Assembly: GCA_902766785.1 (NCBI GenBank)
Contig: CACXEO010000018.1
Location: forward strand, 31,341 to 95,340
Length of the DNA stretch: 64,000 nt
Reading direction: 5' to 3'
Source of the DNA: Oscillospiraceae bacterium
GTDB lineage: Bacteria > Bacillota > Clostridia > Oscillospirales > Ruminococcaceae
Shown: positions 27,239-36,303 of the stretch, piece by piece
Layout: each line of letters opens with the position of its first letter
Numbering within the stretch: position 1 is the stretch's first letter
Made by a program: the position numbers and the translations under genes
The notes under the pieces: generated by a model
The model's database searches: none
What the model was told of the DNA's origin: nothing
What the model saw: only the letters and a program-made list of their open reading frames with translations

Positions 27239-28510
27239 ATGTCATCTCCCCTAGCCGACCGGCTCCGTCCCAACGCTTTAGAAAATGTCGTAGGGCAAAA
27301 ACACCTGCTCGGGATCGGCAAGCCGCTCAAACGAATTATAGACAGCGGAAATATCCCCAATCTTATTTTTTACGGGCCATCGGGCGTCGGCAAGACAACA
27401 GTTGCCCGAATCATCGCTGAAGCAACCCACAAACGTCTGCATAAACTAAACGGCACAAACGCTTCCACGGCCGATATTAAAACAATTGTGGAAGAACTGG
27501 ACACATTCGCAGCAATGGACGGTATCCTGTTGTATCTGGACGAAATCCAGTATCTCAACAAAAAACAACAACAGTCGCTTTTGGAATATATTGAAAGCGG
27601 CAAAATCACCTTAATTGCCTCTACAACTGAAAATCCCTATTTTTATATTTATAACGCCATTCTTAGCCGGTGTACTGTTTTTGAATTCAAACCGGTCCCG
27701 GCCGGGGAAATTGAACAGGCCGTCAACCGCGCCTTTCACACTTTGGAGGAGGAACAAAAAATAAAAATATGTCTGGAGAACGGCGTTATAGGGCATATTG
27801 CAGTTTCCTGCGGTGGGGATGTCCGCAAAGCCTTGAACACAGCTGAGCTATGCGCCATGGCAGGGGAACCGGAACAAGAAGGAATTTTTATTTCTCTGGA
27901 GCTCGCTCGTGAACTTGCCCAAAAAAGCTCCTTCCGGTACGATCGCAGCGGCGACGAACACTACGATACCATTTCCGCCCTGCAAAAATCAATTCGTGGG
28001 TCGGATGAAAACGCGGCGCTTCATTATCTTGCCCGGCTGGTTGCAGCAGGCGACCTGATTTCTGTTTGCAGGCGGCTGCTGGTAATTGCCAGCGAAGATA
28101 TCGGCCTTGCCTATCCGCAGGCAATTACCATTGTAAAATCCTGTGTTGACGCAGCACAGCAGCTCGGCTTCCCGGAGGCCCGTATTCCCCTGGCGCAGGC
28201 GGTCGTCCTTCTGGCAACAGCGCCAAAGTCCAATTCTGCCCATATTGCCCTCGACCTCGCGCTGGAAGACTTGAAAACGCTTCAAAACAGCAGCTTTCCA
28301 CGCGCTGTCCAAAACAAACACTTTGACGGGGATGAGATCAAAGAAAAAGGGCAGTTTTATAAATATCCGCACGATTATCCAAACCACTATGTAGAACAAC
28401 AATACCTGCCGGATGAATTAAAAGGGCGGGTTTATTATGAATACGGCCCTAATAAAAACGAGCAGGCCGCAAAACAGTACTGGGACAAAGTAAAGGGTGG
28501 AATAAAATAA
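27239..28510 (+). CDS. rarA: Replication-associated recombination protein RarA (MgsA)
   Basis: A 423-residue AAA+ ATPase related to clamp loaders and RuvB that acts at stalled replication forks. Walker A is GPSGVGKTT near residue 50 and Walker B LYLDEIQYLNKKQQQ. The ASTTENPYFYIYNAILSRC sensor region and the C-terminal tetramerisation domain (ASEDIGLAYPQAI, PKSNSAHIALDLAL) are typical. The frame opens at 27212, but AAGGAGG lies seven bases before the ATG at 27239. It is a single gene with its own promoter. Confidence 0.95.
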   Translation: MSSPLADRLRPNALENVVGQKHLLGIGKPLKRIIDSGNIPNLIFYGPSGVGKTTVARIIAEATHKRLHKLNGTNASTADIKTIVEELDTFAAMDGILLYLDEIQYLNKKQQQSLLEYIESGKITLIASTTENPYFYIYNAILSRCTVFEFKPVPAGEIEQAVNRAFHTLEEEQKIKICLENGVIGHIAVSCGGDVRKALNTAELCAMAGEPEQEGIFISLELARELAQKSSFRYDRSGDEHYDTISALQKSIRGSDENAALHYLARLVAAGDLISVCRRLLVIASEDIGLAYPQAITIVKSCVDAAQQLGFPEARIPLAQAVVLLATAPKSNSAHIALDLALEDLKTLQNSSFPRAVQNKHFDGDEIKEKGQFYKYPHDYPNHYVEQQYLPDELKGRVYYEYGPNKNEQAAKQYWDKVKGGIK

Positions 28511-28518
28511 AGCTGCAG

Positions 28519-28668
28519 ATGCTCCTTTCACCGATATGTGCCTTTCATATATATGCGCTTGACGGTTTCTTTAACCTTGATAGCAGCACGAAAAGGAAAG
28601 ACTGGATCAAGGCAATGGACGGACATGCACTTCAGTATGGGGCTACAGCAGGAACATACCGGCGTTAA
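28519..28668 (+). CDS. Possible 49-residue small ORF after rarA
   Basis: An open frame of 49 residues starts at an ATG nine bases after the rarA stop and reads MLLSPICAFHIYALDGFF, then a charged middle (STKRKDWIKAMDG). Composition looks protein-like, but the Shine-Dalgarno is far away and I do not recognise a family. It could be a small protein, the remnant of a longer gene, or chance. It fills most of the 220-base gap before the terminator. Confidence 0.25.
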   Translation: MLLSPICAFHIYALDGFFNLDSSTKRKDWIKAMDGHALQYGATAGTYRR

Positions 28669-28696
28669 AAACGGCGCAATCCCCTATCATTCACAT

Positions 28697-28730
28697 AAAA
28701 AAACACCGCCCAAATGGGCGGTGTTTTTTA
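28697..28730. terminator. Bidirectional terminator between rarA and glyA
   Basis: A 14-bp perfect stem with a two-base AA loop, with A and T tracts on both sides, located between converging genes. Confidence 0.9.
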
Positions 28731-28734
28731 CTGC

Positions 28735-29985
28735 TTAATAAAGCGGATAGGCCTCACAAATTTTATTGACCTCGCTGCGGATGTAAGCCTTCTTTTCTTC
28801 AAAGTCAGGCTGGGCGGTGAGATAGATCAGCTCGCCGATCTTCTCCATATCGCTTTCCGCTAACCCACGGCTTGTAACGGCCGGAGTACCAATCCGCACG
28901 CCGCTGGTAATAAACGGGCTCTGCGGGTCGTTAGGAATCGCATTTTTATTAACAGTGATATAAACCTCATCCAAGCGTTTTTCGAGCTCTTTGCCGGTGA
29001 TATTGAAACTGCGCAGATCAACCAGCATAAGATGGTTATCAGTCCCGCCGGAAACAAGGTTAAAACCGCGTTTCGTAAGCTCTTTGGCAAGCGCCTGTGC
29101 GTTGTTCAAAATCTGTTGCTGATAAGCTTTAAATTCCGGTTTCAGCGCTTCGCCGAAGCAGACAGCTTTAGCGGCGATGATATGCATTAGCGGGCCTCCT
29201 TGGGTCCCTGGGAAAATTGCCTTATTGATTGCCTTTGCAAGCTCTTCCTTGCAGAGGATCATGCCGCCGCGTGGTCCGCGAAGGGTTTTATGAGTTGTTG
29301 TCGTAACCACATCCGCGTACGGAACCGGATTTGGATGGAGCCCGGCTGCAACAAGGCCGGCAATATGGGCCATGTCAACCATGAAATAGGCGCCAACTTC
29401 TTTGGCAATTTCATAGAATTTTGCAAAATCAATAACACGGGGATAAGCGCTCGCACCAGCTACAATCATTTTCGGACGATGCTCTTTAGCCAACGCATAC
29501 AGCTTATCATAATCAATAGTATGGGTTTCTTCGTCAACACCGTAGGGAACGAAATTAAAATAGGCGCCGGACATATTGACCGGAGAACCATGGGTTAAAT
29601 GCCCACCATCAGCAAGGCTCATGCCCAGAATGGTATCGCCCGGCTTGAGCAGTGCAAAGTAAACAGCAAGGTTTGCCTGCGCGCCGGAATGAGGCTGTAC
29701 ATTGGCGTGATCCGCACCGAACAGCTTTTTCGCGCGTTCAATGGCGATGTTCTCAACAACATCAACGCATTCGCAGCCGCCATAATAACGTTTGCCCGGG
29801 TAGCCTTCAGCATACTTATTGGTTAAGACGCTGCCCATTGCCGCCATAACCTCTTTGGAAACAATATTTTCACTTGCAATTAGCTCCAGGTTGCGGCGCT
29901 GGCGGGCAAGCTCTGCCGACATGGCTTCGGCAACTTCAGAATCGCTTTTTTTCAAATAATCCATTGGTTCAACAGAAAATTCCAT
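28735..29985 (-). CDS. glyA: Serine hydroxymethyltransferase
   Basis: A 416-residue PLP enzyme that interconverts serine and glycine while moving one carbon to tetrahydrofolate. The lysine that holds PLP lies in [16 protein letters not shown] near residue 230; [13 protein letters not shown] and [13 protein letters not shown] near the N-terminus are signatures. The ATG at 29985 has GAGGAG seven bases upstream, while the ATG two codons earlier is too close. It is a single gene with its own promoter (30044-30072) and terminator. Confidence 0.97.
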   Translation of the reverse strand: MEFSVEPMDYLKKSDSEVAEAMSAELARQRRNLELIASENIVSKEVMAAMGSVLTNKYAEGYPGKRYYGGCECVDVVENIAIERAKKLFGADHANVQPHSGAQANLAVYFALLKPGDTILGMSLADGGHLTHGSPVNMSGAYFNFVPYGVDEETHTIDYDKLYALAKEHRPKMIVAGASAYPRVIDFAKFYEIAKEVGAYFMVDMAHIAGLVAAGLHPNPVPYADVVTTTTHKTLRGPRGGMILCKEELAKAINKAIFPGTQGGPLMHIIAAKAVCFGEALKPEFKAYQQQILNNAQALAKELTKRGFNLVSGGTDNHLMLVDLRSFNITGKELEKRLDEVYITVNKNAIPNDPQSPFITSGVRIGTPAVTSRGLAESDMEKIGELIYLTAQPDFEEKKAYIRSEVNKICEAYPLY

Positions 29986-30043
29986 CTTCATACTCCTCTT
30001 GTATTAAATTCCGGCATATTCACAGTATCATAACTTTACTTTC

Positions 30044-30072
30044 ATTATACGACATTCTTCCCATGTAATCAA
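30044..30072 (-). promoter_or_regulatory. Promoter of glyA
   Basis: Minus strand TTGATT, 17-base spacer, TATAAT, about 60 bases before the start codon. Confidence 0.75.
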
Positions 30073-30097
30073 TCATCTCTGCAGAAATGGCAGGGCT

Positions 30098-30135
30098 ACA
30101 AAAGGGAGAAACATCAACGGAATTGTTTCCCTTCT
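30098..30135 (-). terminator. Probable terminator after the TIGR03936-type gene
   Basis: On the minus strand AAGGGAAACA pairs with TGTTTCTCCCTT (one bulged C), followed by a short T run, overlapping the end of the gene. Confidence 0.55.
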
Positions 30136-30770
30136 TTGGTGAATACGTCAATTTTAGCAATTTCGGTCTGGTCAATACAAAAATTTGCAGATGATTCGAA
30201 CGCTTCCAGCACCAAAAACGGGCTGATATTTTTGGGAATTCCTGCAGGCAGCAGCAGGTCAATGATAAACGCCTCCGGCGTTTCCTCCGTCTGCTTTACC
30301 ACAATATCCGGACGTATGTTGATGACCTTTATCCCCTTTTTAGTTTTCTTTTCAACCACGATTTCCCTCTGCTCCAAAAAACGGTTCCAGCTTTCTTTTA
30401 TTTCAGAAGGCTGTTCAGAAAACAGTTTCACCTGAAAGAGCACAGAAGCTACATCCTGTGCTTTGGCCACCGGCTTTGAAACAGAAAGAACATCCATACC
30501 ATCTGGTAAAGAATACTGGATACGCCGTACAATCTCTTTTTCCGGAAGCTCGGCGGTTAAACGAAAGTCCATCACCTCATAAAAGCTTTCCAGTCCAAGG
30601 GCCAGAGGAAGCGCAAAAGTAATATAAATATGAGGGTTAAATCCTTCCGAATACCAAACCGGGAGACCGCTTCTTTTGAGTGCTCTTTGCATCAGGCGGT
30701 TGACATCCAGGTGGGAGATGTATTTAAGCCGGCCTGTTTTGGTGTAAAAGACACGGTAATCAATGAACAC
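30114..30770 (-). CDS. TIGR03936 / DUF2344 radical-SAM-associated protein
   Basis: A 218-residue protein whose start (VFYTKTGRLKYISHLDVNRL, RALKRSGLPVWYSEGFNP) is the signature of the DUF2344/TIGR03936 family. These proteins are encoded next to, or fused with, the TIGR03960 radical SAM protein; the role of the pair is unknown, though their frequent place near ribonuclease G and ribosomal genes hints at RNA or ribosome modification. It starts with GTG after GGAAGGAGG and overlaps the radical SAM gene by 11 bases, so the two are translationally coupled. Confidence 0.88.
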   Translation of the reverse strand: MFIDYRVFYTKTGRLKYISHLDVNRLMQRALKRSGLPVWYSEGFNPHIYITFALPLALGLESFYEVMDFRLTAELPEKEIVRRIQYSLPDGMDVLSVSKPVAKAQDVASVLFQVKLFSEQPSEIKESWNRFLEQREIVVEKKTKKGIKVINIRPDIVVKQTEETPEAFIIDLLLPAGIPKNISPFLVLEAFESSANFCIDQTEIAKIDVFTKEGKQFR

Positions 30771-32613
30771 TGCAGCGCCCTCCTTCCATTAGGCGGTTTG
30801 CGCCGCACCCGGAACATTTTTCACGGCAATGCGGTGTGGTAACGGCTTCATATGCCTTTTTATTTTCCTTACGCAAAAAGGCTTCGCTGACCCCAAAATC
30901 CAGATGACTCCAAGGCAGGACTTCATCAAAAGAACGTTTACGGGAAGCATAAAATTCCATGGCCAGTCCATTTTCAGCAAAAGCCTCTTCCCAAAGGTCA
31001 AACCGGAAGCATTCATCCCAGCTGTCCAGCATACAGCCTTTTTTCCAGGCACTGTAAATCACCTTTCCAAGGCGGCGGTCCCCCCGGGCAAGCACACCTT
31101 CCAGAACGCTGGTCTTGACGTTATGCCAGCTGCAGCTGATCTTTTTGGAACGAATGGTCTCTACAAGGTGTTTTTGCTTTGCTTTCACCGTTTCCATCGT
31201 ATCCTGCGCTTCCCACTGGAACGGGGTAAACGGCTTCGGCACAAAGGTGGATACGCTGACTGAAATTGTAATCCCCTTCCCCTTTGGACGGGACGGCATA
31301 GCGTAATAAAAATCAAGAATCCGGTGGGCAAGTTCAATGATTCCGGCGACGTCTTCCATTGTTTCAGTCGGCAAGCCCAGCATAAAATAGAGCTTAACCG
31401 CCGTATAACCGCCTTCAAAAGCAATCCGGCAGGTGTTCATGACTTCCTCTTCGGTCACGTTTTTATTAATGACATCGCGCAGGCGCTGGGTCCCGGCCTC
31501 CGGAGCAAAAGTGAGCCCGCTTTTCCGCACCCGTTTGACCCGTTCCAAAAGCTCCTCTGAAAAATTGTCGATCCGCAAGGAGGGCAGGGAGAGGTTGATA
31601 TGCTCTTCTTCCGTAAAGGAAAGGAGCTCGTCCAGCAACGGTTCAATTCCGGAATAATCACTGGTCGAAAGGGATGAGAGTGAAATTTCCTCGTACCCGG
31701 TCGAATCACAAAGGGATTTAGCTTGACGGCAAACAACGTCCGCATCCTTTTCCCGCAAAGGCCGGTAAATAAATCCGGCCTGGCAGAACCGGCAACCGCG
31801 GATACAGCCCCGCATCAGTTCGGCCATCACCCGGTCATGGACAATTTCCATATAAGGAACTAAAAAATTTTCCGGATAATGAGAACGGTTCAAATCCTGC
31901 TCAATTTTTTTACGCACCGTTTGCGGAGCACCTTCTATCGCCTCAATCGAGGCTACCGTGCCGTCTTCCCGGTAGCTTACCTCATAAAGCGAAGGGACAT
32001 AAATCCCCTCCTGTTTAGCCGCCTCTTTCAAAAAGGCCTCTTTTGACCAGCCTTCCAGTTTTGCCTTACGGTAGAGTTCCGATAAATCATCTAACTGCTG
32101 TTCCCCTTCCCCCAGGCAGAACAGGTCTACAAAATCGGCCAGCGGCTCCGGATTACAGGCACAGGGCCCGCCTGCAATTACCAAATTCTTTAATCCGCTC
32201 CGCTCTTTGGCCAGCACCGGGATATTTCCCAGATAAAGCATTTGAAGAAGGTTGGTATAGCTGAGCTCATACTGAAGCGTAAAGCCTATAATATCGAACT
32301 CGCTGAGCGGGGTAAAGCTTTCCAGCGTATAAAGCGGAATATCTTGCTCCTTCATTTGAGCTTCAAAATCCAACCAAGGCATAAAGCAGCGTTCACACCA
32401 GATATGCGGATTGGCGTTGAGAGACGAATAAAGAATTTTCATACCGAGATGGGACATTCCAACCTCATAGGTATCAGGAAAACAAAAAGCAAAACGGATG
32501 TCAACCTCATCCGGGTTTTTCATGACCTGATGAAGTTCTCCGCCCACATAGCGAGCCGGTTTCTGCACTTTCAGCAAAACCTGCTCCACTTTTTTTCTTA
32601 ACGGTTCGGACAT
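30760..32613 (-). CDS. TIGR03960-family radical SAM protein
   Basis: A 617-residue protein with a B12-binding-like N-terminal domain (about 1-200) and a radical SAM core. The cluster-binding cysteines are in MRGCIRGCRFCQAGF near residue 275 (CxxxCxxC). FAPEAGTQRLRDVINKN and LYFMLGLPTETMED belong to the TIM-barrel. The C-terminus carries an extra cysteine set (HCREKCSGCGANRL) that may hold another cluster or zinc. The substrate is not known. GGGAGG precedes the ATG, and TTGCAT-17-TACAAT lies at 32642-32670. Confidence 0.92.
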   Translation of the reverse strand: MSEPLRKKVEQVLLKVQKPARYVGGELHQVMKNPDEVDIRFAFCFPDTYEVGMSHLGMKILYSSLNANPHIWCERCFMPWLDFEAQMKEQDIPLYTLESFTPLSEFDIIGFTLQYELSYTNLLQMLYLGNIPVLAKERSGLKNLVIAGGPCACNPEPLADFVDLFCLGEGEQQLDDLSELYRKAKLEGWSKEAFLKEAAKQEGIYVPSLYEVSYREDGTVASIEAIEGAPQTVRKKIEQDLNRSHYPENFLVPYMEIVHDRVMAELMRGCIRGCRFCQAGFIYRPLREKDADVVCRQAKSLCDSTGYEEISLSSLSTSDYSGIEPLLDELLSFTEEEHINLSLPSLRIDNFSEELLERVKRVRKSGLTFAPEAGTQRLRDVINKNVTEEEVMNTCRIAFEGGYTAVKLYFMLGLPTETMEDVAGIIELAHRILDFYYAMPSRPKGKGITISVSVSTFVPKPFTPFQWEAQDTMETVKAKQKHLVETIRSKKISCSWHNVKTSVLEGVLARGDRRLGKVIYSAWKKGCMLDSWDECFRFDLWEEAFAENGLAMEFYASRKRSFDEVLPWSHLDFGVSEAFLRKENKKAYEAVTTPHCREKCSGCGANRLMEGGRCSVH

Positions 32614-32641
32614 AGGTTCCTCCCAAAAATATGATACCTCT

Positions 32642-32670
32642 ATTGTACCCTATTCCCGGGACGAATGCAA
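32642..32670 (-). promoter_or_regulatory. Promoter of the radical SAM pair
   Basis: Minus strand TTGCAT, 17-base spacer, TACAAT, 29 bases before the start of the 617-residue gene. It lies in the short gap after the M50 protease gene. Confidence 0.55.
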
Positions 32671-32672
32671 AC

Positions 32673-33269
32673 TCAAACCCTATGATCCTGTAGCAGCGAA
32701 AGGATTAAAAAAGCTGCTGTAATAATCAGTGTTACATTCTGTTCGCGGAATAAAAGCAGTACCCCATAGAAAAAAATTGGCAAAACAATCAGCCATGAAA
32801 GAAATTTACACGTCAATAAGGCGGCTCTTACCGACAGAATTTCGTTTAAAACGCGCTTAAGTATCATGCCTCCATCCAGTGCGCCAACGGGAATGAGATT
32901 GAATAACCCAATGGAGAGCTGAACCAAAGCAATTTGAGTCAACTCTGGGTCTTTGCCCATCCCAAAATAAAGGAGAAAAAAAACAGCAAAATTTGTGAAA
33001 CAACCCGCCGAAAGGGCAAAAATGTCCTTTCCTATCGTTAGGTATCGGTCTGAAGAGGTAATCCGCATCCCCTCGATGGATAATGCAACGCTTTTTGGAC
33101 GTTCTCCTACAATGAAATAGGCTATAATATGTCCAAGTTCATGTGTAACAGCTGCAAGAACCCCACAATAACCAACCCCGGACCGGTCCAGAATTAAATA
33201 AATAGTGACGACTGCAAAAAACAGAAACGAAAGTTTTATTTGGATACCAAAGACTTTAAACTGTAACAT
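32673..33269 (-). CDS. spoIVFB: Site-2 protease family M50 metalloprotease (SpoIVFB-like)
   Basis: A 198-residue polytopic membrane protein. The zinc site HELGH is at residues 43-47 within a membrane helix, and the second motif NLIPVGALDGG provides the third ligand, Asp132. SpoIVFB in Bacillus cuts pro-sigma-K inside the mother-cell membrane around the forespore. Size, motif order and pairing with an upstream M23 protein (SpoIVFA position) support that role, but other M50 proteases exist. It overlaps the M23 gene by 14 bases. The CBS domain of longer relatives is absent. Confidence 0.8.
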   Translation of the reverse strand: MLQFKVFGIQIKLSFLFFAVVTIYLILDRSGVGYCGVLAAVTHELGHIIAYFIVGERPKSVALSIEGMRITSSDRYLTIGKDIFALSAGCFTNFAVFFLLYFGMGKDPELTQIALVQLSIGLFNLIPVGALDGGMILKRVLNEILSVRAALLTCKFLSWLIVLPIFFYGVLLLFREQNVTLIITAAFLILSLLQDHRV

Positions 33270-34182
33270 AACCAGCTTCCTGATGGCTTGGAATCACTTT
33301 AAGGGGATTGACAAAAACACCGTTAACCGAAATATCGAAGTGGCAGTGGCTGCCTGTGGAATAGCCGGTATTGCCAACAAAACCAATAATATCCCCCGCT
33401 TCCACCACATCCCCTACCTTGACATTGAGTCTGCTGCAGTGTCCATAGCGGGTAATGACGCCGTCCTCGTGCTGAATTGCTACAAAATTCCCAAAACTGA
33501 CTGAGCCTTGCGCCTGGATTACCGTTCCACCCCGGAAAGCGGATATTTCCGTCCCCTCTTCCGCCGGGATGTCAATCCCCTTGTGGAAATCCGGTAAGCC
33601 TGTGATTGGATGCAGGCGGTAGCCGTACCCCGAGCTAATCTTCCCATGAATGGGGATGACAAAATCTGTTTTTAAAGGCTCCGTATCCGGCGCGGCAAGC
33701 CCGGCTGATTCCCGCGACAGAGGAAGCGGATTTTCCTCGCCGCCCATCCCCATTGCCATAGCGGAAGCAGAGGAAGGGTTGGAGCTCTCAGAGCCCAAAG
33801 AGGAAGAAGTTCCGGATTCACCGCTTGAATCTGAGCCCGATGAACTGGAACCGCTTTGGCTTTCAGAGGAAGACGAAGACCCAGATATACTATCACTCGA
33901 AGAAGCTGTCAGAAAACCGGTAACATCCTGGAAGATGTTTGAAATTTCCTGGGTGATTCCCAAATCCCCTTTTACCTGTATTTCATAAAAACTTTTGATC
34001 TCTATCAGCGCGTCTGGAAAAAGAATATTTGCAAAAAGCAAGAGAATCGCTGTTACAAGGCAAATAACCAACTGTATTAAAAAAACGTTTCCAATTCCGC
34101 CCTTACGTCCTCCCTGTTCTTCCGGATCCTCTTTCTTTTTCTTGCGGAATTGGTGAAAATCGTAATCAATTGGACGTTCCAT
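33256..34182 (-). CDS. Membrane-anchored M23 peptidase-domain protein (SpoIVFA-like)
   Basis: A 308-residue protein: a basic N-terminus, one membrane helix (about residues 32-55), a Ser/Gly/Glu-rich linker (about 93-142) and a C-terminal LytM/M23 domain. The metal and catalytic residues appear intact: His200 and Asp204 (HKGID), His248 (YGHCS), and His279/His281 (SHCHF). Bacillus SpoIVFA has the same layout and position before SpoIVFB, where it inhibits the protease and is itself cut. The intact motif suggests this one could still bind metal or cleave peptidoglycan. GAGGAG precedes the ATG. Confidence 0.82.
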   Translation of the reverse strand: MERPIDYDFHQFRKKKKEDPEEQGGRKGGIGNVFLIQLVICLVTAILLLFANILFPDALIEIKSFYEIQVKGDLGITQEISNIFQDVTGFLTASSSDSISGSSSSSESQSGSSSSGSDSSGESGTSSSLGSESSNPSSASAMAMGMGGEENPLPLSRESAGLAAPDTEPLKTDFVIPIHGKISSGYGYRLHPITGLPDFHKGIDIPAEEGTEISAFRGGTVIQAQGSVSFGNFVAIQHEDGVITRYGHCSRLNVKVGDVVEAGDIIGFVGNTGYSTGSHCHFDISVNGVFVNPLKVIPSHQEAGYVTV

Positions 34183-34364
34183 AGCGTACTGACTCCTCTA
34201 TTTCCCATTCGTTAAAATCAGATGAACGCTATATCTTATTCGAGTCCCGCAAAAAATAGACTTGCCGGTATTGCGCATTTCCAGGCAATAACATTTTATG
34301 TCCGAAAGCCTGAAAGGAACAGCCTTTAAACTCAGCCCTCTCTTATACGGCTTGCCACACCTCA

Positions 34365-34400
34365 CAAATAAAAAACAGCGCCGCTTTGAGCGGCGCTGTT
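34365..34400 (-). terminator. Terminator after the split transketolase genes
   Basis: A 12-bp GC-rich stem (34374-34385 with 34389-34400, loop TTG) followed on the minus strand by TTTTTATTTG. Confidence 0.9.
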
Positions 34401-34412
34401 AAGGAGGTTCAA

Positions 34413-35363
34413 TTACTTTTTAAGTCCCATAGATTTTTTTACCGTCTCTGCAATATTTTCAGCACAGAGGCCGTATTTTACCAGAAGCTTAGTAGCAGGG
34501 CCAGATTTTCCAAACTCATCGTTAACACCGACTTTGATGACCGGAACCGGGCAGTTCTCGGTGACGACATCGGCAACTGCGGAACCAAGACCGCCGATGA
34601 CGCTGTGTTCTTCAGCAGTGATGATCAAGCCGGTCTCCTTTGCTGCTTTAATAATAATGTCCTTATCGATCGGTTTGATGGTATGAATATTAATTACCCG
34701 TGCGTCAATTCCCGCTTCGGCAAGAGCCTTTGCAGCCTCAACAGATTCATTGACCATCAGGCCGGTAGCAATAATGGTAACATCTTTTCCGGATTTCAAC
34801 TCAATGCCCTTTCCGAGTTCAAACTTATAAGTCGTTGGATCGTTGAAAATCGGGGTGGCAAGACGGCCGAAACGAAGGTAAACAGGGCCGTCAATCTCAC
34901 AGGCGGCTGCAACTGCGGCTTTTGCCTCTGTATCATCAGCCGGGTTAATGATAGTCATACCTGGAATGGTGCGCATCAGGGCAATGTCTTCGTTGCACTG
35001 ATGGGTCGCGCCATCTTCACCTACAGAAATACCCGCATGGGTTGCGCCGATTTTGACGTTGAGGTGTGGATAGCCGATCGAGTTGCGGACAATCTCAAAC
35101 GCACGGCCTGCTGCAAACATCGCAAAAGTGCTTGCAAACGGAATTTTTCCGGTCGCCGCCATACCGGCCGCAATCCCCATCATATTCGCTTCCGCGATAC
35201 CGCAGTCAAAGAAACGCTCCGGGCATTTTTTCCAGAATACCTGTGTCTGAGTCGCGCGGGCAAGGTCTGCGTCGAGAACCACGAGGTTTTCATATTTGTC
35301 AGCCAGCTCTGCCAACGCTTCACCGTAGCTCTGTCTGGTTGCTTTTTTTACTACTTCACTCAT
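34413..35363 (-). CDS. Transketolase, C-terminal subunit
   Basis: A 316-residue protein equal to the pyrimidine-binding and C-terminal domains of transketolase (RQSYGEALAELADKYENLV, FDCGIAEANMMGIAAGMA, GATHAGISVGEDGATHQCNEDIA). With its partner it transfers two-carbon units between sugar phosphates in the pentose phosphate pathway; related split enzymes also act as 1-deoxyxylulose-phosphate-synthase-like proteins, but the fit here is to transketolase. The catalytic glutamate is in GIAEANMMG. It lies 45 bases after the N-terminal subunit gene and ends at a terminator. Confidence 0.93.
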   Translation of the reverse strand: MSEVVKKATRQSYGEALAELADKYENLVVLDADLARATQTQVFWKKCPERFFDCGIAEANMMGIAAGMAATGKIPFASTFAMFAAGRAFEIVRNSIGYPHLNVKIGATHAGISVGEDGATHQCNEDIALMRTIPGMTIINPADDTEAKAAVAAACEIDGPVYLRFGRLATPIFNDPTTYKFELGKGIELKSGKDVTIIATGLMVNESVEAAKALAEAGIDARVINIHTIKPIDKDIIIKAAKETGLIITAEEHSVIGGLGSAVADVVTENCPVPVIKVGVNDEFGKSGPATKLLVKYGLCAENIAETVKKSMGLKK

Positions 35364-35408
35364 TCAAAAACCCTCCATTACCGAAGTCAATATTAATTAT
35401 ATTTTAGA

Positions 35409-36248
35409 TTAAAGTGCAGCGTAAGCAGCTTTGAGCTCAGACATTGCCTGCTCGTACTGTTCCGCGTTCGGGGCGCTGCCATGCCATGCGGCGTTGTTTT
35501 CCATAAAGGAAACACCTTTGCCCTTGACGCTCTTCTGAATGATGACAACCGGTTTGCCTTTGACAGTTTTGGCCTCTTCAAAAGCGGCCTCAATCTTGTC
35601 GAAGTCATGCGCATCGTCGAGATTAATGACATGCCAGTTAAATGCTTTGAATTTCTCATCAATCGGATACGGAGAGTTGACATCTTCAATATTACCATCA
35701 ATCTGAAGACCGTTATTATCAACAACCGCAATTAAATTGTCAAGTTTACGGAATCCGGCAAACATTGCGGCTTCCCAAACCTGGCCTTCCTGGATTTCAC
35801 CGTCGCCAAGAATGGTAAAAACACGGTAAGAATCATTCGAAATTTTGGCGGAAAGCGCCATACCGCAGGCTACCGAAATTCCCTGCCCCAAAGAACCGCT
35901 GCTCATATCAACACCCGGAATGGTTTTCATATCAGGGTGGCCTTGGAGCATTCTGCCAATCTGGCGAAGCCCTTTGAGTTCATCCACAGGGAAATAACCT
36001 TTCTGCGCGAGAACCGAGTAAAGCCCGGGAGCAGTATGACCTTTAGAAAGGACAAGACGGTCTCTTTTAGGACACTTCGGATTTTTCGGATCAACCTTCA
36101 TCTCTTTAAAGTAAAGATAAGTCAGCAGGTCAGAAATTGAAAGAGAACCGCCCGGATGGCCGGATTTTGCGCTGAACACTGCTTCAATTACACCCATTCT
36201 CACATTGCATGCAGTTTTCATCAGCTCTTTTTTTGTCGCCAAGTCCAT
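35409..36248 (-). CDS. Transketolase, N-terminal subunit
   Basis: A 279-residue protein equal to the thiamine-diphosphate-binding domain. The ThDP motif is GDGEIQEGQVWEAAMFAGF with NLIAVVDNNGLQ closing it; GHPGGSLSISDLLTYLYF and LSKGHTAPGLY bind the substrate side. The ORF runs to 36296, but the ATG at 36248 follows TGGAGG and gives the usual start MDLATKKELMK. It is first of the two-gene transketolase operon. Split transketolases are common in Clostridia. Confidence 0.94.
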   Translation of the reverse strand: MDLATKKELMKTACNVRMGVIEAVFSAKSGHPGGSLSISDLLTYLYFKEMKVDPKNPKCPKRDRLVLSKGHTAPGLYSVLAQKGYFPVDELKGLRQIGRMLQGHPDMKTIPGVDMSSGSLGQGISVACGMALSAKISNDSYRVFTILGDGEIQEGQVWEAAMFAGFRKLDNLIAVVDNNGLQIDGNIEDVNSPYPIDEKFKAFNWHVINLDDAHDFDKIEAAFEEAKTVKGKPVVIIQKSVKGKGVSFMENNAAWHGSAPNAEQYEQAMSELKAAYAAL

Positions 36249-36303
36249 AATAAAACCTCCAAAACTATATTTTTGCATGGCAAATACATATTTCAACCGA
36301 GCG

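Noticed and set aside
33757..33906. Low-complexity, Ser-coding repeat-like DNA, considered as a tandem repeat
   Set aside because: The bases vary and no unit repeats exactly; it is a Ser/Gly/Glu linker within the M23 protein.
34185..34330. Sigma-E-type promoter before the SpoIVFA-like gene
   Set aside because: A CATAAAAT box occurs, but no matching -35 lies 13-15 bases upstream; the evidence is too weak to list.
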